From Palsa-504 sp963739135 (GTDB lineage: Bacteria > Actinomycetota > Actinomycetes > Streptosporangiales > Streptosporangiaceae): a stretch of DNA of 64,000 nucleotides. This document shows, in pieces, positions 58,894-64,000 of this stretch. Each line of letters opens with the position of its first letter. Position 1 is the first letter of the stretch. Both the position numbers and the translations under genes were made by a program. The DNA lies in NCBI GenBank assembly GCA_963739135.1, contig CAVTZG010000017.1, positions 186,001 through 250,000 on the forward strand. The letters are read 5' to 3'. Under the pieces are notes generated by a model. It was given only the letters and a program-made list of their open reading frames with translations. It searched no databases and was not told the DNA's origin.

Positions 58894-59982
58894 ATGAGAT
58901 TGCGCACCGCGCTCGCGGCGGCCGCCGTGGCGTGCGCCGGCGCGACCGCGGCCTGCAGCGCTCCCGTCAGTGCCCCCGTAAGTGCCCCGGCCGCGCCGGC
59001 CACCGCGGTCCCGCCGCGCACCGTGGCCCCGCCGCGTACCGTGGCCCCGGCCGGTCAGAGCCGATCGGCCAGCCCGGTCTGGCCGGGCAAGGCCGTTCCC
59101 GGACGGCTGCTGCCTGCCCCGGCCGCGCTGGTGCCGTTCGGGACGCCGGCGGCCGCCGGCGAGGGCACGTGGAGCCCGGCCGACCGCGCTGTCCGCGGCA
59201 TTCGCGTCATCTACCAGACCACCCTGGTGCCGCCGGGCGGCACGAAGCCGGCCGGGATCGCCTGGATGGACACCGGCCTGCTGTCGGCCCGGCTGTATTC
59301 CGGTTCGGAGAGCCCCGGCGGGGGACCGTACCAGTACACCGCGCCCATCCGGCCGGCCCAGGCCGCGACGCTGGTGGCCGCGTTCAACGGCGGCTTCCTG
59401 ATGAGGGACGCGCACGGCGGCTACTACACCGAGGGCCGCGTCATAGACAAACTCCGGGCGGGCGCGGCCTCCCTGGTCATCTACGCCGACGGGAGCGTCG
59501 ACATCGGCGCCTGGGGCAGCGACGTGACCATGACCCCGCAGGTGGCGAGCGTGCGCCAGAACCTGCTGCCGCTGGTGGCCGACGGCCGTCCGTCGCCGCT
59601 GGCGGCGAGCGCGAAGTGGCATGTCTGGGGGTCGACGTGCGCCGCGACCTCCTGCGGGCAGGGGAAGCCCGGCATCAAGCATCAATGGCGTTCGGGGCTG
59701 GGCATCACCGAGGACGGGGCCCTGGTCTACGTGGCCGGCCCGGCCCTGGACCCGCTGCAGCTGGCCGAGCTCCTGGTGCGGGCCGGGGCGGTCCGCGGCA
59801 TGCAGCTCGACATCAATCCGTACTGGCCGGTCTTTGCGACCTACGATCCCCCGCCCAGGACGCCGGCCGGGGCGGCCAACGGCCGCAAGCTGCTGTCCTC
59901 GACCACGCAGGGCCCGGGGACGTTCTTCGAGTCCCGGTGGGCCCGGGACTTCATCACGATGTCGGCCCGTGCCGCCGGGTAA
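58894..59982 (+). CDS. phosphodiester glycosidase-like lipoprotein
   Basis: A 362-residue exported protein. MRLRTALAAAAVACAGATAACS is a signal peptide with a lipobox ending at Cys21. A Pro/Ala-rich linker with VPPRTVAPPRTVAP follows. The catalytic-like domain has GIRVIYQTTLVPPGGTKPAGIAWMD, VAAFNGGFLMRDAHGGYY, ASLVIYADGSVDIGAWG and RSGLGITEDGALVYVAG. FNGGFxxxxxxxGYY and RSGLGI belong to the phosphodiester glycosidase (NAGPA) domain. It may act on cell-wall or secreted glycans. Earlier ATGs in frame give extra residues before the signal peptide, so I start here. Confidence 0.82.
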   Translation: MRLRTALAAAAVACAGATAACSAPVSAPVSAPAAPATAVPPRTVAPPRTVAPAGQSRSASPVWPGKAVPGRLLPAPAALVPFGTPAAAGEGTWSPADRAVRGIRVIYQTTLVPPGGTKPAGIAWMDTGLLSARLYSGSESPGGGPYQYTAPIRPAQAATLVAAFNGGFLMRDAHGGYYTEGRVIDKLRAGAASLVIYADGSVDIGAWGSDVTMTPQVASVRQNLLPLVADGRPSPLAASAKWHVWGSTCAATSCGQGKPGIKHQWRSGLGITEDGALVYVAGPALDPLQLAELLVRAGAVRGMQLDINPYWPVFATYDPPPRTPAGAANGRKLLSSTTQGPGTFFESRWARDFITMSARAAG

Positions 59983-60005
59983 ACGGGGAACGGCGGGGCC
60001 TGGGC

Positions 60006-60037
60006 CGGCGGGGCCTGGTGCCGGCCAGGCCCCGCCG
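60006..60037. terminator. bidirectional terminator
   Basis: CGGCGGGGCCTGG, a 6-base loop, then CCAGGCCCCGCCG: a 13-bp perfect GC-rich stem between two converging genes (stops at 59982 and 60076). No T tract, as is usual for actinobacterial terminators. Confidence 0.8.
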
Positions 60038-60075
60038 CGTCAGGGGTATCGCGCGCCGGGGTCGGGAAGCGCGAA

Positions 60076-60618
60076 TCAGTATCCGTAACCGCCGCTAGCG
60101 CTAGCGCTAGCGCTAGCACTGGTGCTGGTGGTCGGCTTGGCCCCCGAGACCGTCATCTCGTACCACAGGCCGCCCGAGAGGTTGAGCCCGTTGCCCTTGG
60201 CCAGGCCGGGGGCGGTGTCCCCGGCGTAGGTGTACAGCGGGTGCCCGTCATAGGTGGCCTGGACGGTGCCGTCCGCCCTGGTGATGGTGCCCAGCGTGCC
60301 GGTGACGCCGGATCCGGCGGTCACCGGGCCGGTCACCGGCGGCCAGTAGGTGGCGCAGGAGCCGGTGCACTTCGAGGTGGTCGAGGTGTCAGGCGCGAAC
60401 CAGTACAGCGTGAAGCCCTTGGAGTTGGTCAGGACCGCGGTGCCGTTGATGGTCGCGCTGCCCACGGTGGTCCCGCTCGAGCTACTTGAGCTCGCAGCCG
60501 CGCCGGCCGGGGTGCTGGCCGGTGTGCTGGTGGTGGACGAGGAGCTGCCCGAGCTCGCGCAGGCCGACAGGGCGATGGCCAGGCCAGCCAGCCCGGCGGC
60601 AGTCACTATCTTTCGCAT
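60076..60618 (-). CDS. PF03640-type secreted lipoprotein
   Basis: A 180-residue lipoprotein. MRKIVTAAGLAGLAIALSACASSG carries a lipobox at LSAC (Cys20). A Ser/Thr/Ala-rich linker follows. Then the repeat domain: GTAVLTNSKGFTLYWFAPDTSTTSKCTGSCATYWPPV and ADGTVQATYDGHPLYTYAGDTAPGLAKGNGLN, with GGLWYEMTVSG at the end. LxxxxGxTLYxFxxDxxxxSxCxGxCxxxWPP is the signature of PF03640 (secreted repeat of unknown function). The C-terminus, (Ser-Ala)n GGYGY, comes from GCTAGC repeats. GGGAGAA precedes the ATG. The role is unknown; it is surface-anchored. Confidence 0.9.
   Translation of the reverse strand: MRKIVTAAGLAGLAIALSACASSGSSSSTTSTPASTPAGAAASSSSSSGTTVGSATINGTAVLTNSKGFTLYWFAPDTSTTSKCTGSCATYWPPVTGPVTAGSGVTGTLGTITRADGTVQATYDGHPLYTYAGDTAPGLAKGNGLNLSGGLWYEMTVSGAKPTTSTSASASASASGGYGY
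60094..60117 (-). repeat. GCTAGC tandem hexamer, four copies
   Basis: Four perfect copies of a self-complementary hexamer encoding Ser-Ala repeats near the C-terminus of the lipoprotein. It could also fold as a hairpin near the 3' end of the transcript. Confidence 0.8.
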
Positions 60619-60903
60619 TCGAATTCTCCCGTTTTCCGTGCTCGTGATCTCCCACTAGGAATCACGTACCGAATGGCTGTTGAGTTCAGCTGGTGCCGAT
60701 CGCTCACCGCGTCGCCCGACAGAGGTACGCCGTGCGACGCAAGATGGTTCAGTTAACTTCCGGGAAGTGTCCGAACCCGGGCCCGCCAACTGGGTCAGCA
60801 TCGTACAGCCCAGGCGCGCAGCCGCGGGCTGGCCTGCTCGACCGGCACCGGCCGCCCGGCCCTGCCGGTCTCGATGACCGAACGTCCGTACCAGGCGGCC
60901 GGT
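60619..60903. other. Intergenic region, lipoprotein promoter
   Basis: About 285 bases between the lipoprotein start and the phosphotransferase stop. GTTAACTTCC near 60751 is the only AT-rich word. No gene is recognised. Confidence 0.3.
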
Positions 60904-61791
60904 TCACCGGGAGGCCGGAGCGGCCTCGGCGGGCGGCCAGCCGGCCACGAGCTCGGCGGCCCGCGCGCTGAGCTCGGGCAGCCGCTCGGCGTACAGGCAG
61001 TACCAGACGGTCAGGTGCAGCCGCCGCAGCCGCTCGCACACGGCCAGCTGGCCCGCATCGACCGGGTCGCCGTAGGCAGCCAGGACCCGCGGCCCGTCGC
61101 TGAACCGGCTGGCGGTGGAGGCGGCCAGGTCCCAGGCCACCGGCCCGGAGCAGGTGTCCTCGAAGTCGTGCCAGAGCCAGCCATGGCCGGTGGCCATCAG
61201 GTTGCCGGCGCTGGCGTCGCCGTGCAGCGGCTGTGCCGGGGCGGCCGGGTCCAGCTCGGCGGTAAGCCGGGCGTACGCGGCGGCCAGCGCCGCCTTCTGC
61301 CCGGCGGCCAGCCGGGTCCGCGGGCGGGCCAGGAAGGCGGGGATGTCCTGCAGCGGCGCCAGCACGGGCAGCGGGCCCGGGTAGCCGCGCAGCGCGGCGT
61401 GCAGATCGCGCAGCATCGACCCGAGGGTCTCCTCGTCCGCGCGCGGCGGCGGGCCGCCCAGGTTGGCTGGCGGCTGGTAGCGCCAGAACGACATCACGTG
61501 CCCGTGACCGGAATGGGTGGTGGCGGGCAGTTCCGGGCTGGGCGGCACGACCGGGGCGCCGCGGGCGGCCAGGAAGGCGGTGACGCCGAGTTCGCGCTGC
61601 AGCCAGGCCGCGCTGTCCGGGCGGACGGCAGGCGTGCTGGCGGCCACCTTGGCCACCACCGGGGCAGGACTCAGGTGCACGACGACGTTCGCGCCGTCGG
61701 CCAGGACGGCAGGTTCGGTGCTGGTGATGCCGAAGCGTTCGGCCACGGCGACCGCGGCACGCACCGCGGCGTCAGGGACGGTCAGGGCCAC
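60904..61791 (-). CDS. aminoglycoside phosphotransferase-family protein
   Basis: A 295-residue kinase-fold protein starting at GTG with AGGA 6-9 bases upstream. It has an N-lobe with DGANVVVHLSPAPVVAKVA (ATP-binding Lys), the hinge GHVMSFWRYQPP, the catalytic loop QPLHGDASAGNLMATGHGWLWHDFEDTC (HGDxxxxN, then the metal Asp in HDFED) and GPVAWDLA. The family phosphorylates aminoglycosides, choline, homoserine or other small molecules; resistance cannot be assumed. Ends in AEAAPASR. It is downstream of a membrane-protein gene by 8 bases and so likely belongs to that operon. Confidence 0.88.
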   Translation of the reverse strand: MALTVPDAAVRAAVAVAERFGITSTEPAVLADGANVVVHLSPAPVVAKVAASTPAVRPDSAAWLQRELGVTAFLAARGAPVVPPSPELPATTHSGHGHVMSFWRYQPPANLGGPPPRADEETLGSMLRDLHAALRGYPGPLPVLAPLQDIPAFLARPRTRLAAGQKAALAAAYARLTAELDPAAPAQPLHGDASAGNLMATGHGWLWHDFEDTCSGPVAWDLAASTASRFSDGPRVLAAYGDPVDAGQLAVCERLRRLHLTVWYCLYAERLPELSARAAELVAGWPPAEAAPASR

Positions 61792-61799
61792 GCCCCATC

Positions 61800-62666
61800 C
61801 TAGGCACGGGCGGCGCGTGCCCCCCGGGCCGCGCTGACCGCGGTGACGGACGCAGCCGCCGTCACCAGGGCCAGGAAGATGCCGGGCACGGTCGCCTGGT
61901 GATGGCCGGCGAAGCCGGGCGCCCACAGGCACAGGCCGACCACGGCGACGATGACGGCGGCGCTGGCCGCCAGCATGGCCGCGGCGGCGATGCCGCCCGC
62001 GGTCGCGGCCAGCCGGAGGGCCGGCCCGCGGGGCTGGAGCCGGCGCAGGGCCAGGCCCGGTCCGGCGGCGGCCACGCCCGCGGCGCCGAACCCGGCCACG
62101 GTGACGGCCAGGAACCACCACGGGCTGACCCCGTCAGGGCCTGCGACCAGCCGGACGGTGACGCTCACCGCGGCCAGGTAGGCGACCGGGACGACCACCG
62201 GGGCCAGCAGGAAGGCCAGGCCGGGCAGGCTCCAGTCGCGGCGGGCCCGGCGCAGCATGAGCAGCCACAGCGGCAGGCCGCCGAGGCCCGCGGCCAGGAC
62301 CGAGACGGCCAGGGCGGCGTCGAAGACCGCGTAGCACCAGCCGATGACCGGATGGCCGGCCGGGCGGTAGCCCTGCAGCTGGGTGAGCTGGGCGAAGACC
62401 AGGCCCAGGCCGACCAGGAACGACCAGGACATCAGGCCGGTGGCCAGGCTGGCCCGCATCCGGGCGGGCCGGTCGTGCAGGTGCGGCGCGGGCCAGATCC
62501 AGGCGGGCAGCGCCCGCCAGGCCAGGCTGGCCACGGCCCGCGCGCCGCCGCCGGACTCGTCGAGCAGGGCCCGGACCTCCTCGCCGTAACGATCCCGCCA
62601 GGACGGCGGATAGAGGGCCAGCGCCGCCCGGGCCGGGAGCGTCGCGCTGGGCGCGGGGCCGGTCAT
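61800..62666 (-). CDS. integral membrane protein, PadR-coupled
   Basis: A 288-residue protein. A soluble head (LYPPSWRDRYGEEVRALLDESGGGARAVASLAWRALPAWI) has the YPxxWRxRYGEEVxALL motif common in actinobacterial PadR partners. Six or seven membrane segments follow: SFLVGLGLVFAQL, AALAVSVLAAGLGGLPLWLLML, LAFLLAPVVVPVAYLAAVSV, WFLAVTVAGFGAAGVAAAG, LAASAAVIVAVVGLCLWAPGFAG and GIFLALVTAAASVTAV. It starts in ATGA overlap with the PadR stop. This gene pair is common in actinobacteria; the role is not known, possibly envelope stress or transport. Confidence 0.82.
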   Translation of the reverse strand: MTGPAPSATLPARAALALYPPSWRDRYGEEVRALLDESGGGARAVASLAWRALPAWIWPAPHLHDRPARMRASLATGLMSWSFLVGLGLVFAQLTQLQGYRPAGHPVIGWCYAVFDAALAVSVLAAGLGGLPLWLLMLRRARRDWSLPGLAFLLAPVVVPVAYLAAVSVTVRLVAGPDGVSPWWFLAVTVAGFGAAGVAAAGPGLALRRLQPRGPALRLAATAGGIAAAAMLAASAAVIVAVVGLCLWAPGFAGHHQATVPGIFLALVTAAASVTAVSAARGARAARA

Positions 62667-62980
62667 GCCGTGGCCCAGGCGCGCAGCCGCTCGGTGGCCA
62701 GCGAGACCACCCGGCTCATCCGCGCGGACTGCTCGGCCAGCGCACCGGCCCCGGCGGCGGTGATGCGGTAGGGCCGGCGGCGGTCCTCGGATTCCAGCGG
62801 CTCGATCAGGCCCTTGGACTCCAGGCGGGCGATCACCGCGTAGAGGGTGCCGGCGCTGAGCCGGACCCCCATGGTCTGCGCCACGTCCTGGGTGATGGCG
62901 TAGCCGTGCTTCGGCTCGCCGGCCAGGCTGGCCAGCACCAGCAGCGGCGGATCGGCCCAGCGGTCCAGCCTGTCGCCCAC
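62663..62980 (-). CDS. PadR family transcriptional regulator
   Basis: A 105-residue single-domain PadR: DRWADPPLLVLASLAGEPKHGYAITQDV, then LSAGTLYAVIARLESKGLIEPLESEDRRRPYRITAAGAGAL, and a short C-terminal helix. The pattern LxxLxxxPxHGYxIxxxV then TLYxxIxRLExxGxI is diagnostic. The absence of the long C-terminal domain puts it in subfamily two. It is coupled to the membrane-protein gene and is probably autoregulated through the AT-rich sites upstream. Confidence 0.92.
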   Translation of the reverse strand: MGDRLDRWADPPLLVLASLAGEPKHGYAITQDVAQTMGVRLSAGTLYAVIARLESKGLIEPLESEDRRRPYRITAAGAGALAEQSARMSRVVSLATERLRAWATA

Positions 62981-63037
62981 GTCGTCCTCCCCGTAACCGC
63001 GTCCGGATCATGTGTCGCCTCACATTACAACGCCATC

Positions 63038-63062
63038 CGATATACCGCAAGACGATATAGCG
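63038..63062 (-). promoter_or_regulatory. direct repeats in the PadR promoter
   Basis: CGATATACCG (63038-63047) and CGATATAGCG (63053-63062), 15 bases apart, 58-82 bases before the PadR start and the only AT-rich words here. One may serve as -10 (TATATC on the coding strand) and both as operator. Confidence 0.5.
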
Positions 63063-63187
63063 GAAGCCGCCATACCGGCACGATGATTACCGGGGTGAGC
63101 GGTCATGCCGGGTTCGTACTGGGACCGGGCCAGGGCCCGGCCTACGGGTTCCCACGGGTCCACCGTGGTGATTAAGGCGTCCGGCGA
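63063..63187. other. Short intergenic region
   Basis: No feature recognised. Confidence 0.25.
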
Positions 63188-63421
63188 TCACACGCTGGGC
63201 CATGTCCGCCCCGGTGGGCGGGCCGGCGCCGGGGGCGGGGCGCCGGGGGCGGGCCGCCAGAGGAGTTCGGCCGCGGTGCACAGGATCTCGTGCCGGGCCC
63301 TGATCGGCAGGCCGAGCTGATCCAGGGAACGGCCCAGCCGTTCCAGCAGCAGCGCGCCAGGGTCCGCGTCGGCCTTGCTGCGCAGCACCGGGTGGACAGT
63401 CAGGCTGCTCACCCGGCCCAC
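63188..63421 (-). CDS. hypothetical protein downstream of the anti-sigma gene
   Basis: 77 residues from a GTG one base after the anti-sigma stop. VSSLTVHPVLRSKADADPGALLLERLGRSLDQLGLPIRARHEILCTAAELLWRP looks like a folded, helical protein; a Pro-rich tail follows. The tight spacing supports translational coupling with the anti-sigma factor. No family is recognised and no function is offered. Confidence 0.45.
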   Translation of the reverse strand: MGRVSSLTVHPVLRSKADADPGALLLERLGRSLDQLGLPIRARHEILCTAAELLWRPAPGAPPPAPARPPGRTWPSV

Positions 63422-63422
63422 C

Positions 63423-64000
63423 CTAGACGGGCAGGGTCATGGTGACGACTGGTTTAGTGGTCGGCTGGGCGGTGCCGCCCGCGGGCTCGACGGTGATCCC
63501 GATCCGGTCGCCGGGCCGGAGGGCGGAGGCCAGCACCGGAGCGGAGTGCAGCAGTCCGGCCGAACGGGCCTGGACCGGGCTGATCCCGGCCGGGCTCATC
63601 ACCCACAGCTGGTAGACCTGGGCGGAGGGCAGGGACGACAGGCCCGCCGTGGTGACCACGGCCTCGCGCTTGTCCCAGGAGACCGTCACGGTGACGGTCC
63701 CGCCCGCGGCCGTGCGCATGGTCCCGGTCTGGGCGTCCCGGGCCCCGAGCACGCTGCTGATCGCGGCGGGCGGCCGGGGCGGCGCCGTGACCTGGCTGAC
63801 CACGCCGAAGGCGATGGCCGCGGCCGCGCAGGCCGCGACGGCGGCGGCGATGGCGCGCGGTACGTGCGGGTGGCGGGCCGGGGCCGCCCGGCGGCCGGAA
63901 ACCAGCCGGACGACCTGGGCCCGGCGGCCGATGCGGTCGGCGACGAGCGGCGGGAGCTGCCGGGTCCGGTAGGTGGAGGCCAGCACCTGCTGCCGCATCC
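63423..64000 (-). CDS. RskA-type anti-sigma factor, C-terminal part, cut by the window edge
   Basis: At least 191 residues are visible. A cytoplasmic stretch (QVVRLVSGRRAAP) leads to one membrane segment (AIAAAVAACAAAAIAFGVV). The extracytoplasmic domain has GARDAQTGTMRTAAGGTVTVTVSWDKREAVVTTAGLSSLPSAQVYQLWVM and PVLASALRPGDRIGITVEPAGGTAQPTTKPVVTM (motif words: YQLWVM, GxTVEPAGGxxxPTxxP). These identify RskA-family anti-sigma factors, which hold an ECF sigma factor at the membrane. The sigma-binding N-terminus and the sigma gene should lie beyond the right edge. The ATG at 63998 is probably internal. Confidence 0.88.
   Translation of the reverse strand, partial: MRQQVLASTYRTRQLPPLVADRIGRRAQVVRLVSGRRAAPARHPHVPRAIAAAVAACAAAAIAFGVVSQVTAPPRPPAAISSVLGARDAQTGTMRTAAGGTVTVTVSWDKREAVVTTAGLSSLPSAQVYQLWVMSPAGISPVQARSAGLLHSAPVLASALRPGDRIGITVEPAGGTAQPTTKPVVTMTLPV

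Noticed and set aside
60904..61791. Antibiotic-resistance call for the APH-like gene
   Set aside because: The kinase motifs fit a broad family; nothing in the sequence or neighbours points to aminoglycosides.

Overview
The window is high-GC DNA that looks chromosomal and comes from an actinomycete. The evidence is very strong GC bias at third codon positions, frequent GTG starts, GTGA/ATGA start-stop overlaps, and families typical of filamentous actinobacteria (DUF6247, DUF574-type methyltransferase, DUF1707, XRE or LuxR regulators with NB-ARC or AAA ATPase cores, RskA-type anti-sigma factor). I cannot name the genus. There is no rRNA, no complete tRNA and no CRISPR array.

The left 42 kb is an accessory region that is partly decayed. 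Intact genes include a CocE/NonD hydrolase, an amidohydrolase, a CotH-family protein, an AcuC-type deacetylase, a phosphoribosyltransferase-dienelactone hydrolase fusion, a YeeE/YedE pair beside an HD-GYP/LuxR regulator, a methyltransferase, a YCII protein, a 963-residue AAA-TPR-LuxR regulator, a DUF1707 protein and a zinc-free MDR oxidoreductase. They alternate with many broken genes: alpha/beta hydrolases, a CotH fragment, toxin, DUF574, VOC, NmrA, nitrilase, ABC ATPase, AraC and NTF2-like remnants. Scraps of IS256, IS66, IS3 and ISL3 transposases lie among them. One IS110-family element is intact (6570-8150). A second, frameshifted one carries a duplicated tail (39452-41312). Their long conserved left ends are where IS110 bridge RNAs are encoded. 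A dispersed repeat of about 90 bp occurs four times between 1.4 and 22.4 kb. The 3' half of a tRNA-Lys(CUU) gene at 41.7 kb looks like an old attachment site, and a tyrosine recombinase with a nonsense codon lies at 27.1 kb.

From about 43 kb on, the DNA looks like ordinary chromosome with compact operons. A PadR regulator, ABC ATPase and FtsX permease form a self-regulated export module. A decayed AraC gene sits divergent to a three-gene molybdenum hydroxylase of the PaoABC type. MarR and an RCC1-repeat lipoprotein are divergent. A GAF regulator, acetaldehyde dehydrogenase and DUF779 form an ExaC-like module, followed by a VIT-family transporter. A phosphodiester glycosidase-like lipoprotein and a PF03640-type lipoprotein converge on a strong terminator. 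The right end has an aminoglycoside-phosphotransferase-like gene, a PadR/membrane-protein pair and an RskA-type anti-sigma gene cut by the window edge.

Many frameshifts are single-base and lie in G/C runs or tandem repeats, so some may be sequencing errors and not decay. Where a domain is clearly missing (LuxR at 42.2 kb, VOC/NmrA/nitrilase at 22-24 kb) the damage is real. Start sites were chosen from codon context and Shine-Dalgarno-like sequence, and family names from remembered motifs; no database search was run.
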